NCBI GenBank assembly: GCA_012934845.2 | Contig: WNNJ02001412.1 | Coordinates: 1-64,000 of the forward strand | Direction: 5' to 3' | DNA: 64,000 nucleotides | Origin: Pomphorhynchus laevis | Taxonomy: Eukaryota; Acanthocephala; Palaeacanthocephala; Echinorhynchida; Pomphorhynchidae | Shown: positions 45,856 to 56,496 of the stretch, piece by piece | Layout: the number at the start of each line of letters is the position of its first letter | Numbering within the stretch: position 1 is the first letter of the stretch | The notes under the pieces: generated by a model | What the model was told of the DNA's origin: nothing | Seen by the model: the letters and a program-made list of their open reading frames with translations, nothing else | Databases searched by the model: none | Program-made: the position numbers and the translations under genes

Positions 45856-48770
45856 GAAATCGCTCAAATCTCTTCAGCCCACATCGAAAAACGCCGTCGC
45901 GAGGAAAACGGCGAAACCTCACTCTCAATCCGAAACATAGACGGAAATTTTCAAGTTGTCCCTACCCGTCCAAAAATTCGATGGCGCTCTATCTCTCCTA
46001 TGTGTCTTCTCCACTAGACTCTTTCGCCACAGTACACGGTTTCCGCCTCGGTATCCTCAACACTAGATCTATTCTCAATAAATCCGATCTTATCCTCAAC
46101 CTATTCACCAAGCAATCCATCGATCTCTTCTGCCTCACCGAATCCTGGCACTCAGATTCCGACGACGTCTCCATTCGCCGTCTGCTCTCTACCGGTTGCT
46201 CCGTAGTCGAATCCTCCAGCCCCCTCAGCTCATGTCCTTCTAAATTCTCTAATCATAGCGGCATCGTCGCATTCGCGCGTCACCCCGCGTCTCTTCGCAA
46301 AATCAATCCCCCTTTCAGTCCTTGCTCTTTTGAATTGCTCATATGTCGTTATTCTAGCCCGATCACTCTAGATCTCGCCATTGTATTCCGTCCTGGTTCA
46401 TCAGCTCCTACAGCCTTATTTTTTACCGAACTCGCTGACCTCCTTTCTCATTGTTCTTTGTCCTCAATCCCTTCACTCGTTCTAGGCGAATTCAATATCC
46501 GCCTAGACCGCCCCTCTTCCACAGATTCCATCCGCTTCATCAACATTCTATCCAACTACAATTACAAACTAATCTCCACTGCCCTCACACATATACTTGG
46601 TGGGGCAATCGACATCATTGCTGTCCCCGATCATTTTGCTGCCTACACCTCACTGTCCATCTCTGATCCTGGTCTATCCGATCACTTTCTTATCACCCTT
46701 GATCTCGCTCGCAAACACACCCCTCCTCACACACCTACAATCCTACGTCGCCCTTGGAGAAATCTTGACCTCTCCCTTCTCCGCTCTGCCTTACTCCAAT
46801 CATCTCTATCATTACCCACAATAACATATTCATCTCCTCACGATCTCGCCTTTCTTTTCGACTCTGAACTCACATCCACTCTCGATATTCTCTTGCCCTT
46901 AAAGTCTCACCCACACCGTCGCTTGCACCGTGCCCCATGGTTTGACATCCAATGCCTATTATCAAAGCGTCGACTCCGCTATGCTTTTCGAGTCTATCAC
47001 CGCTCTCTCAGACGTGTTTTCCTCTCGATCACTCCGTATTTCCGTGATTCCTATCTTGCTCTTCGCCGGTCTCATCTCAACCTACTAAGTACCAAATGCA
47101 ACTCCTTCTCGCAGCATAAAATCATCACTTCATTCAACTCTAAGAATCTCTGGCATACTTTTAACTCAATCCTGGCTCGTTCCTCTACGCCGTGCAACAT
47201 CAATGCTAATGATTATTCGTCATTTCTCCAGACTAAAGTATCCACGCTGCTCTCTCACACCCCGGTATCCATCCTATCCCACTCTGCCCACTCTACTCTC
47301 ATCCTTCCGGAACTCTTTCATCTCCCTGTATCACCTACAGAAGTATCATCTGTCCTCATATCCTTGCCCAACCAAACCTCACCTGCTGATCCCCTCCCTA
47401 CCCACATATTAAAATCTATATGCTCATCGATATCCCCATTTCTCACAACCTTGCTTAACTCGTTCATCCGCAGTCGTATCTTCCCTTCACACTGGAAATC
47501 CGCAATCGTTCGTCCCCTCCTTAAGAAACAATCGCTCGACCCCTCCTTCCTTCTAGCTATCGCCCCATTTCACTACTCCCTACTCTTTCTAAGCTCTTAG
47601 AACGCCTCATCTTAATACAAATCAACGCTTATCTCTCCTCATCCAATCTGTACCCTCCTTTTCAATCCGCTTTCCGCTCTAATCACTCGACAGAAATCGC
47701 ATGCATAAAAGTGTACAACGACTTACTCATTTCTCGAGACAAGGCTCTATATAGTGTTCTCATCTCCCTCGACCTCTCCTCCGCATTCGACATTGTCGAC
47801 CACTCCGTCCTCTTTTCTCGCCTTCGTTATGATTACGGATTTTCTTCCTCCTCCGACACATGGTTCGCCTCATATATATCCAACCGTTCCTTTTGCGTCT
47901 GTTCTAATTCATCATCCTCCACTCCCATGCCTATTTTTTTGCGGGGTCCCACAAGGTTCAGTACGAGGTCCCCTGCTTTTCCCTCTTTTACATTGCAATC
48001 TCTGTCCGTTTATCAAACCTTACTCTTTTAACATCACGCAATACGCCGATGATATTCTAATCTATTCTTATGCACCCGCACATCGCATACACGATATCGG
48101 CATTTCTGCCTCCAACTGTCTTTCTTCTATCTACAAACGTCTCTCCAATCTCCATCTCGTTCTAAACCCCTAAAGTCCAAAATAATGTGGATCCTTCCCC
48201 GTAAACCAAACATATCTCCTCCCATTGTATCTTTTGCCTCATCGATCATCCATATAGTCCACAATCTCACTTTCTTAGGCTTTCATTTCGATGATCACCT
48301 TTCCCTTAAACCCTTTGTCCGTGACAAGGTACGCTTGTCTAACTTAATTATCCGTGACATCCGCCGTATCCGCCCCCTTATCGACTTCCGTTCTTGTATG
48401 TATCTTCTTTCATCGCTTCTTTTCCCTAAAATCGATTACTGCTTAGCCTTTTCGCCAATTCTCCAAAATCCATCATCCTACCCCTACAACGAATAATCAA
48501 CACCGCCGTTCGAGTGCTCTTTCGTCTCCGTCGCTTCGACCACACATCCACATATTTTGCCCAACTCTCCTGGCCCACCATACACATCCGCATCAAACTC
48601 CGCCTTCTTCTCGTTACTTTTCGTCTCATCGCTGTCGGCTCCCCATCGTTCATCAACCTTCCTTTCTTAGACGATACTCGCCCCACCTCGCTATCGCTTC
48701 GTTCCTGTCATACCCTCTTACTCCACGTTCCTAATTACTCCAACAACTACGGTCTCCGATCTTTCCTACG
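45856..48770 (+). mobile_element. L2-like LINE copy B
   Basis: Closely related to copy A from 39690 to 42590 (mostly single-base differences). Lacks ORF1, so 5'-truncated, and stops at 48770 where a CR1 fragment begins. Better preserved APE/RT frame than copy A. Confidence 0.85.
45981..47600 (+). CDS. L2-like ORF2: APE and RT start
   Basis: 539 codons. APE: FRLGILNTRSILNKSDLIL, FCLTESWHSDSDDVSI, SCPSKFSNHSGIVAFARHP, LVLGEFNIRLDRPSS (the family usually has GDFN), GLSDHFLITLDL (SDH). Then linker APWFDIQCLLSKRRLRYAFR and RT fingers PLPTHILKSICSSISPFLTT, HWKSAIVRPLLKK. It ends by a frameshift in the SSYRPISLLPTLSKLLE stretch. The RT continues in other frames: AFDIVDHSVLFSRL (47711-47850), QGSVRGPLLFPLL, YADDILIY (near 48040). 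Confidence 0.8.
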   Translation: MALYLSYVSSPLDSFATVHGFRLGILNTRSILNKSDLILNLFTKQSIDLFCLTESWHSDSDDVSIRRLLSTGCSVVESSSPLSSCPSKFSNHSGIVAFARHPASLRKINPPFSPCSFELLICRYSSPITLDLAIVFRPGSSAPTALFFTELADLLSHCSLSSIPSLVLGEFNIRLDRPSSTDSIRFINILSNYNYKLISTALTHILGGAIDIIAVPDHFAAYTSLSISDPGLSDHFLITLDLARKHTPPHTPTILRRPWRNLDLSLLRSALLQSSLSLPTITYSSPHDLAFLFDSELTSTLDILLPLKSHPHRRLHRAPWFDIQCLLSKRRLRYAFRVYHRSLRRVFLSITPYFRDSYLALRRSHLNLLSTKCNSFSQHKIITSFNSKNLWHTFNSILARSSTPCNINANDYSSFLQTKVSTLLSHTPVSILSHSAHSTLILPELFHLPVSPTEVSSVLISLPNQTSPADPLPTHILKSICSSISPFLTTLLNSFIRSRIFPSHWKSAIVRPLLKKQSLDPSFLLAIAPFHYSLLFLSS

Positions 48771-48779
48771 GTGTTTGGG

Positions 48780-49510
48780 TTTCAAGTCATTCACAAATAT
48801 GTAGAATAAAATAGGCGATAATACTCCACACTACCTTGCAAATTGTAACGCAGCAAGAAGAATGACCTATATTGTCAAAAATTGCTTTAAAGATTTATCT
48901 CCCGTTTGTGTTGTGCGTTTATATAATGCTCTTATAAGATCGATATTAGAATATGTGTCGCCAGTAGTCTTTCCGTGTACGCGTACAGAACTTGATCAAT
49001 TAGAGCGCATACTTAGACGGTTTACGAAATTATGTCCTCAGGTACGATATCTTCCCTATGAGGCACGAATAAAAAGTTTGAATATGCCGACAGTGCGTGA
49101 AAGGTTCCTTCTTTTCGACCTTCTAGCTATGTATCGATTAGTTAATAAAGATGAAAATTTTCCAGCAAATAGAGTTGAACTCAATGAACGGGATGGACGT
49201 AGAGGGCACTCGAAAATACTAGTAGTACATGAGCACGGAAAATACCCTCGTCATTTCCGACTGTCTCATCGAGCGGTGAATGCTTGGAATCGTCTTCCAG
49301 TTGATGTCGTTGCGGTGCATACAATCAATGAATTTAAATCCAATATAAAGAACTGGATTCGAAATGAGAACGAATGGTGGTTGCTGCAGTACCCATGGTT
49401 CTGATATGTATACTGAATGATTTTTTTTTATTTTTTTTCTTGTATTAATCTGTTTTTTTTGTGAGCGGTCAAAACAGCCTTATGGCTATGACCTGTAATA
49501 ATAATAAATA
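48780..49510 (+). mobile_element. CR1-clade LINE 3' end
   Basis: Begins inside RT and ends with TCAAAACAGCCTTATGGCTA plus TAATAATAATAAAT. Fused directly to L2-like copy B at 48770. Same subfamily as 30690-31310. Confidence 0.85.
48862..49404 (+). CDS. CR1-clade RT C-terminal region
   Basis: 180 codons. MTYIVKNCFKDLSP, LYNALIRSILEYVSPV, QLERILRRFTKLCPQ, FRLSHRAVNAWNRLPVDVV and FKSNIKNWI: the thumb and tail of CR1/Jockey-type RTs. The N-terminal RT is missing. Confidence 0.8.
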   Translation: MTYIVKNCFKDLSPVCVVRLYNALIRSILEYVSPVVFPCTRTELDQLERILRRFTKLCPQVRYLPYEARIKSLNMPTVRERFLLFDLLAMYRLVNKDENFPANRVELNERDGRRGHSKILVVHEHGKYPRHFRLSHRAVNAWNRLPVDVVAVHTINEFKSNIKNWIRNENEWWLLQYPWF

Positions 49511-49574
49511 CTCGACATAATCCCCTCGCATATAATCATTTGTGTTCTGTCTGTGATATAATCCTGTATCCACT

Positions 49575-51300
49575 TAACCATTATTATTACAAGCAAGCAT
49601 TGGCTATAAAGCCGTTTCGCTCGATCACAAGAAAACATCATTACATACACCAAAATCAACATAAAAATATCAATAAAAGGGGTAATCTTCATTATTCCCG
49701 CCGTTAATCGTTCAATTTACGAGAGCTGTCTTGAATGTCAACAACAGGGGATGACCTCTGTGGCATCGTCTATTGTTGATAACCATCGAATGGGTAGGAT
49801 ATCCATCCGAACCGTTGGCGAGATGCCACATTACTAACATATCTAGGATGTACAGTCTTTGTTGCACAGTCATCATACCCAAAGTTTTAAGTCTGTCGCG
49901 ATAACTCATATGAGAGCAACTCGAGCACAGTTTGCTGCCGCGACGAAGAATATTTTCCAAGTCATTCAACTCTTTTTTGGACGTTGGAAAACTGGCTTGT
50001 ATCGCGAACTCAATATGTGGCCTTACAAGTGCATTAAATAGAATTCTAAAACATGTGGGTGACACAAACTTGAAGCAGTTTTTTATCAAGTACAGCATTC
50101 TTCTGGCAGACGCGCATCTACTTTCAGTGTTCATTCTAAACTTCATGGAAGAATGTGTTATGAAACCAAGGTCTCGTACATGAAATGTACAATTAATTAT
50201 TTGAGATCCTATAGTATATCGGGCAGGTACAGAACTATACCCAAAACGAAGGTGAGCACACTTAGAGACGTTCAATAGTATTCCTGTGTGCCTACTCCAA
50301 TTTCTATCCTATCAATATCACTTTGCAGAAACTCTACATCCTTTGGAGAATTAATTGTGCTCCACACTTTCAAGTCATTTTCGAAAGCAAGATATTAGCA
50401 TTGCAGTTTACACAGCAGAGAGTTGATGAAAATGCTAAAAAGTAATGGACCAAGCACAGTCTCCTGAGGAACCCCCGAAGTCACACTACGCGGAGAAGAA
50501 AAACAATCACTAACCCGTACTATATAGCCCCTAGATGACAGAAAATCAGCAACCCACGCTACAAGCATCCCGGGAATGCCATGATCGAATAATGCTTGTA
50601 TCAACTGAAAATGAGGCACGCGATCGAATGCTCTACTAAAATCAAGAAAGAGGGCATCAATAGAGCTACCTCGAGATAATTCTGCGACCCACGCCTCACG
50701 AGAACACAAGAAATTCGTCAAACATGATCTGTCTTTTTTGAAACCATGCTATTGAGAGCAAATCTGTCTGGACTCAAGCAAGTGACTCATTATCCTTTCG
50801 TGAACTATACGCTCCATAGTTTTACTTATATGGCTAGTTAAACTTATAAGCCTGTAGTTACTACTGAAACAGTATTGCCAAGGGCCGAGAGAGGTGGGCA
50901 CTCAAGATACGTAAAAGAAAGGGATGAATGTCGTCAGGACCAGCAGATGAACACCGCGACAGCCGAATCAATTTGGCAAATACTTCATCTTCAGTAATTG
51001 AAATCAAATCACTGGAGACATGAGAGCTGAGAGGTTCATAACCAATGTTGGATACCGACGAAACACTGCTTAGAGTAAATTCATTTGCAAATTCTTCGTC
51101 AATGTCGACCTGAGAAGACATTAGACAATCATCAACAACCAAGTGAGGAATACCACAGGAAACATTCCTATTTTGGCGCATGTATGGCCAAAAACGTTTG
51201 GAATTTTGACTAATCAAATTTACGAGGTCGTACACATCATGAACACGCTTATTAGTGCAGAGTCGTTTAAAAACATCACGAGCTTGTCTGAAAGATGAAA
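49575..51300 (-). mobile_element. CR1-clade LINE, reverse, 5'-truncated
   Basis: Reading down: linker and RT fingers NSKRFWPYMRQNRNV, CSSAGPDDIHPFLLRIL (50861-51235); palm FLDFSRAFDRVPHFQLIQAL, SGVPQETVLGPLLFSIF (50395-50721; QET replaces the usual QGS); thumb NVSKCAHLRFG, KELNDLENILRRGSKLC (49712-50275); 3' tail GTGATCGAGCGAAACGGC and TAATAATAATGG at 49575-49640. Frameshifts separate the parts; the YADD region is damaged near 50290-50395. Confidence 0.75.
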
Positions 51301-51399
51301 TGAACGATGGGTCATTACGCGATAGTTTAAAGAAACGGTTTCGTTAGTACAGTGCTTTCTTGAGATCATGGTCAAACCAAACTGGCTTGCGGTTGTAAC

Positions 51400-51890
51400 G
51401 TTTATTGATTACTAACGTTTCTTGTAACGTTTCTTGATTATCATCAAAAGTAGCAATGTGGTACTTGAATTGCGAATTAATATATCATGATCAATTCTAT
51501 CAAATGCTTTTGTAATATCCGGTTGAATCATTCTCACAACCATTTTTCTGTCTACTGAGCTTAGAACACTGTCATATATCTTGATCAAGACATGGTAGTG
51601 AAGTCAGCTATTCTATGTGCAAACTGATCATCATCAAGAAAATCATAATAATGTGGCTTTAATAAATTTAGTAAAAATCCCTCCATCAATCTAGCAATTA
51701 TAGGAATTAGCGATATAGACGACACGTTATCTATGTTGACTCCACCAGATGCTTTTAGACCTAATGCTATATTAACACTTTTCAGCATGCCAGGCACGAC
51801 GCCATTTCGAAAACTTTCCGAGAAGTAACTCGACAGAATTAAGAATCATTCTGCTCTAAATTCTTTGACCAACCATGTTGATATACCAGG
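51400..51890 (-). mobile_element. LINE of another family: RT part, split by the CR1 copy
   Basis: - strand: AVGPGISTWLVKEFRAE, RNGVVPGMLKSVNIALGLKA, ISLIPIIARLMEGFLLNLL, DDDQFAHR and DITKAFDRIDHDIL (motif A). Its upstream half (APE and ORF1) appears beyond the CR1 insertion at 56497-58150. Confidence 0.65.
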
Positions 51891-51946
51891 ACCGACTGCT
51901 TCACTAGGACCGACTGCTTACAGTCGATCCTAGTGAAGTCGGTCCT
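51888..51946. repeat. Long hairpin at the CR1 insertion junction
   Basis: Arms of about 26 bp: AGGACCGACT(GC)TTCACTAGG... and CCTAGTGAAGTCGGTCCT with a TTA/CTTA loop. The unit CACTAGGACCGACTGCTT is repeated, partly inverted. Confidence 0.75.
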
Positions 51947-52026
51947 AGTCGGTCCTTTTACTGCAACAGCCTGGCCACAAGTTTTTGTTTCCAGGCTGTT
52001 GAGAGAGTTCAGAAACAATAGCGAAA

Positions 52027-53266
52027 ATGATAAAACAAGGCACTAAAAAGAGTAAAACAAGTAAAAGCAGTATAACAAGGCACAGGGCAGTAAAATGCAA
52101 ACTTGCTGAACCCTTCAATCCTGAACTAGAACAGATGCCACGACATGTTGAATCGCAAGTTGCTTGTAGTAACAGTGCGTGTGGCTGTTGGACGGTTGTC
52201 ATTCATACTTTTGATGATAAATCCGTGAAAAAAAAATTTCCTGTGCGGAATTTGTGCAAGTGAAGCTCTTGACCGTCCGAACTCTCAAATGAACAAGCTA
52301 ACTGAGAGTGTAAATGGTTTGTATAGACGAATCTGTTCTGACGAACAAGAAAACGCGAGTAGTGCCACAAGTTTTTGTGTCCAGGCTGTTGAGAGGGTTC
52401 TTTGTGCCAAGCCAGACAAGAGGTCATCACGGTCCGTGCTTATTTCTGAAGAGTTGAATTCCTGTCAAGTATTTGATACTGGCGACGGGCTGAAGGAAAA
52501 AGTAGAATCACCGTTGATGGTTAATGCTGTCAGTGACTCAGACGATACAATAAAATCAAACGATCCTTCTCATCACAGAACGGAAACGACTTCTCCTAAC
52601 TCCTTCAGCTGCACCTGGATGATGGAGCATAGTCACAGCATCATGGTTCCCAATATATCTCCCACCCCTGACACGCTTGACGTCACTACTGCTGATTTGC
52701 AGAGTTCGGTGTGTCGAACAAACCAATTCAAAAGTGATGCAATGCAAAGCGAAACTTGCGGAGTTACGAAATGTAGTATTAAACCAGATGGAAATGAGCA
52801 GTACCAGCCACGTGTACCATCGGTACCTACTTTTAAACAAATTCCTTCACCAATTATCGGTAGCAGAGCTTGCAAGATAAATAGAATTTCTGATCGAGGA
52901 TCACAAACAGACCATGCAACAATAGATCAATGCACTACAAAGAAGATCGTCACAATTTCGGCAACTCATTCTGGAGCCTCTCCTGCGGCAACTCGTCTGG
53001 ATCAGCGATCTATCCGGACCCAACGTTCGAGTAACATACGAGATAAAAGATCTGTTATAGATAGATCCAAATGTGTGATCTTTGCCAACATTTATGAGTC
53101 CCAATCCGACAGTGCTCAAAATCGTATTAATGATGATGTTGGCTTAGTGCGGCAGATCCTATCCGGCGTTTTCGTTGAGGGTGAGGAAGGTGTGGCAGAA
53201 TCTCTACAGGTCTTGGCCCTTCACAGAATCGGCAAAAAGACGGAAATGGTAAGACTAGATTACTAA
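52027..53266 (+). CDS. CR1-clade ORF1 (gag-like)
   Basis: Two overlapping frames: MIKQGTKKSKTSKSSITRHR then CNSACGCWTVV (52027-52263), and MNKLTESVNGLYRRICSDEQ onward (52289-53266). The Ser/Thr-rich middle ends in LVRQILSGVFVEGEEG, LALHRIGKKTE. The matching continuation (RLLRLVCASSNQAASILIRA, LSIEDRRQLSLARKELYNRR) lies in another frame at 53260-53500, so one frameshift near 53258 cuts it. CR1 ORF1 proteins bind RNA. Confidence 0.6.
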
Positions 53267-53435
53267 GATTAGTTTGTGCGTCTTCTAATCAAGCCGCTTC
53301 CATTCTTATTAGAGCTTACAGATTAGCGAGTACGTCTATGTGCATCTTCAAGGACCTTTCGATCGAGGATCGACGTCAATTGTCTCTTGCTCGGAAGGAA
53401 CTATATAACAGGCGTCAATTAGGTGAGGAGGATTT

Positions 53436-55199
53436 ATGTATCCGAAATTTTCGGGTGGTTCGACGCCGACCATTTGTACGGTGGGAGAAGTTAACTATAA
53501 AAACTCAATGAAGGGAGGTTTAGGAGACTTGGTTTTATTTCGTACCATCTTATCGAAAAGTCCGGTGAATTACGGTAGTTATTCTATCAGGATTGCATGT
53601 TCCAATGTTCGCAGCTTAGTCTCTAAATTTGATGAGTTCAACTTTTATTTATCAAACAGCGACGTGTCTATTTTCGCACTCACTGAGACCTGGCTGCACA
53701 GTGGTATTGATGACAATTGTGTTAACATCCCGGGCTTCTCACTATTAAGAACTGACCGAGGAAACACCCGCCGTGGTGGTGGGGTTGCGATCTATGTAGA
53801 CAACAAAATGATTGTAACCAATGTCATGTCATATCGAGATGATGATCTATTGGAGTCGCTCTCTTTAACAGTGAAATCGGGTGATACAACAATGTCGATT
53901 TGCGTTTGCTATCGTACTCCGCGCACTTGCTGCTTGAAACGTGACATGATCAGTTATTTCACGAAAGTGTCGAAACCGTCCAATTTCATCCTTCTTAGTG
54001 ACTTTAATATTCCGAACCTAACTGGGAGCTCCCCTTTCGAATGTCCTCGCGGTGTAAGTCAGATGGATGTCGACTTATGGAATTTTCTTGTGGACGATTT
54101 AGCTCTTATACAACAAGTCACTCAGTCAACTAGGTTTATGGGAAATAGCTCCTCGTTATTGGATTTAGTTTTCAGTAAAACATTTCTTGACATACGTAAA
54201 GTTCAATATGACCCTCCCATTGAACTCAGTGACCATCTTGTCATTAAGCTGTTTATTGGTTTCTGTGCCGAAACCCCACCCTACGCAGTTAAGTACTTCA
54301 AACGCAAATGGAATAAGATGGATACGGATGCCCTCCGTAAACTTACAGTACGATTGGGTCTTCACAATAGTGTTGTCAGTGATATCGATGATTGGAAAAC
54401 TTTGTCTACTTCTCTCAACTATCTTACGGATTGCGTAGCCCCATTGAAAACCGTACAATCCTCTTCGAAACTTAAACCTCCGTGGTTTGATCATGAGTTA
54501 CTAGACATTTTGAAGATGCGAAATAAACTATTTAAGTCATCTCTGAAAATTCAGGGTTTTCGGTCAGAATACCTTCAATATCGTCGTCGTTTAAGCTCTA
54601 TAAAGAAAATAAAAAGACAAAGGTATAAAGCTGGAATAATATCATCATATCAAACTTCTTCCAAACCATTCTGGCGGTATGTGAATCAAAATAAAAAAAT
54701 GATTCAATCAATTACAGTGTTAAATCATGGGGGCAGAATTGTACGAGAACCTGATGAAATCGTGAGTGTGCTAGCGACAGCGTTTGAACTTGATTGTTCC
54801 ACGCCATTTAAAGGCTTCCGTATAGCGCACACTTCTGAGGCATTCACGTTGTATATGCCACTTGTTCACCCGCCTGAGGTTTCGCGGGAACTGCACGGAT
54901 TGTCACCATATACTTCGGCCGGCCCAGACGGTATACACCCCTTTATCCTCCGGAATCTCCATGATCTATTAGCATCGTCACTATCAGAGATGTTTAACAT
55001 GTCGATACATACTTCGCGCATCCCTGGTCACTGGAGACAATCTTACGTCATCCCCATTCATAAAAAGGGTAGCAGAGACGATCCGTTCAAATATTGTGCA
55101 GTATGCCTGACGAGTATTGTATGCAAATGCCTCGAGAGGTTTGTGCATAAATACATTACCACTCACATGGGAAGAGGTAAGCTACTACACCCATCTTAG
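53436..55199 (+). CDS. CR1-clade ORF2: APE and RT start
   Basis: 587 codons. APE: IRIACSNVRSLVSKFDEFNF, FALTETWLHSGIDDN, GGGVAIYVDNKM, ICVCYRTPRTCCLKRD, LLSDFNIPNLTG, LLDLVFSK, ELSDHLVIKLFIG. RT fingers SAGPDGIHPFILRNLHDLL, RQSYVIPIHKKGSRDDPFKY. It ends at TAG (55197), where HPS*HGFRTGRSC suggests a former Gln codon. Palm motifs follow in shifted frames: YIDFSRAFDRVPHDLLL (about 55300-55350), GVPQGSVL (about 55470), FADDLKLWK (about 55563). Confidence 0.8.
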   Translation: MYPKFSGGSTPTICTVGEVNYKNSMKGGLGDLVLFRTILSKSPVNYGSYSIRIACSNVRSLVSKFDEFNFYLSNSDVSIFALTETWLHSGIDDNCVNIPGFSLLRTDRGNTRRGGGVAIYVDNKMIVTNVMSYRDDDLLESLSLTVKSGDTTMSICVCYRTPRTCCLKRDMISYFTKVSKPSNFILLSDFNIPNLTGSSPFECPRGVSQMDVDLWNFLVDDLALIQQVTQSTRFMGNSSSLLDLVFSKTFLDIRKVQYDPPIELSDHLVIKLFIGFCAETPPYAVKYFKRKWNKMDTDALRKLTVRLGLHNSVVSDIDDWKTLSTSLNYLTDCVAPLKTVQSSSKLKPPWFDHELLDILKMRNKLFKSSLKIQGFRSEYLQYRRRLSSIKKIKRQRYKAGIISSYQTSSKPFWRYVNQNKKMIQSITVLNHGGRIVREPDEIVSVLATAFELDCSTPFKGFRIAHTSEAFTLYMPLVHPPEVSRELHGLSPYTSAGPDGIHPFILRNLHDLLASSLSEMFNMSIHTSRIPGHWRQSYVIPIHKKGSRDDPFKYCAVCLTSIVCKCLERFVHKYITTHMGRGKLLHPS

Positions 55200-55726
55200 C
55201 ATGGCTTTCGTACCGGCAGGTCCTGTCTTAGCAATCTAATTACGGCACGTGAAAGTTGGACAGACATAGTTGCAAACGGGGATATGGTTGTGTAATTTAC
55301 ATTGACTTTAGTAGGGCGTTCGACCGAGTACCGCACGATCTTTTGCTCTTACTGTTGGCTCAATACGGGATTGATCCGAGTGTAGTTCGTTGGATCGAGT
55401 CGTTCCTGAACGGTCGATCATATTAAGTTAGGTTATGGAGTAGCCTTTCTCCTCCACTAAATACTTACGCAGGTGTTCCTCAGGGATCGGTCTTGAGACC
55501 CTTGTTATTCAATATTTTTCTTCAGGATCTACTTGTAAGATTAGAATGTGATGTACTAGCGTTTGCGGATGACCTGAAGTTATGGAAGTGTGTTCGTTCA
55601 TATGATAACTGTTTGGAGCTTCAAGATGACCTCGACACTATAAGCATATAGAGCAGGACGACGGGCTTGCTTTTGAATACCTTGAAGTGCAGTCACATGC
55701 ACTAAGGAGTTAAGAAATTTTATTTT

Positions 55727-56401
55727 GTGTATAGTTTAGGTGGTGAGCCAATTGAGCAGGTACAGTGCACTAGAGACTTAGGGGTACTTGTGAACGAATC
55801 GTTAAAGAGTCGTCCAAACACAGACAGGATTATTCAGTCGACCAGACAATTGAGCTATGTGCTTCGTAGGTGCTTTCGTTACCCATCTGTGTTTTGTCTT
55901 AAAGTGATGTACAACTCAATAATTAGGCCCATTCTTTTATACTGTACACCAGCAACATTTCCGTGCACGCGAGTCGAGCTGAATGATTTAGAAAATGTTC
56001 TTCGCAGGTTGACGAGGCGCTGTCGTCTTCCGAGCAGTTATTCTTATAGGGATCGCTTGCGAGAGATATACATACCGTCGGTTCGGTCTGCGATAGTGTG
56101 TAGCGACATCTTATGCTTCAGAGATATGTTACTCGAACGTGATGGGTGGCCGGCAAACTGTATCCAGCGGAACAAACGTGATACGAATCGGGGCCACTCT
56201 TTGACTGTGAAAACGCTGCACCATGGGAAGCTGTCTAGAATCAGTCGCCTATCGCACCGGGCGGTGAGGATGTGGAACTTACTTCCGGAGAATATGGTCG
56301 CTATTCAGAGTAGACAGCAGTTCATGCGGAGGATGGAGCAATGGCTATGCGAGACAAACTCACAGTCTATACCGGATCGTTATCCTTGGGAGGAATGTTG
56401 A
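55727..56401 (+). CDS. CR1-clade ORF2 C-terminal part
   Basis: VQCTRDLGVLVNESLKSRPN, YNSIIRPILLYCTPATFPCT, LNDLENVLRRLTRRC, SRLSHRAVRMWNLLPENMV, MRRMEQWLCE: RT thumb and tail. Open to TGA at 56399. Confidence 0.8.
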   Translation: MYSLGGEPIEQVQCTRDLGVLVNESLKSRPNTDRIIQSTRQLSYVLRRCFRYPSVFCLKVMYNSIIRPILLYCTPATFPCTRVELNDLENVLRRLTRRCRLPSSYSYRDRLREIYIPSVRSAIVCSDILCFRDMLLERDGWPANCIQRNKRDTNRGHSLTVKTLHHGKLSRISRLSHRAVRMWNLLPENMVAIQSRQQFMRRMEQWLCETNSQSIPDRYPWEEC

Positions 56402-56496
56402 ATTTTTTTCTTTTCAATTTTTTTTCTTTTTTTTCATGTGATCAGACAAAACAGCCCTATGGCTACCGTCTTGTAATTGAATAAATAAATAAATAA

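Larger units (their letters stand above)
51950..56496 (+). mobile_element. CR1-clade LINE, near full length
   Basis: ORF1 (52027-53266 region), ORF2 (53436-55199 and beyond) and C-terminus (55727-56401), 3' UTR with AAAACAGCCCTATGGCTACC and an (AATA)n end at 56478-56496. 51967-52010 and 52366-52400 share CCACAAGTTTTTGT and TCCAGGCTGTTGAGAG, an internal duplication. Inserted within a reverse LINE whose halves flank it. Confidence 0.85.
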
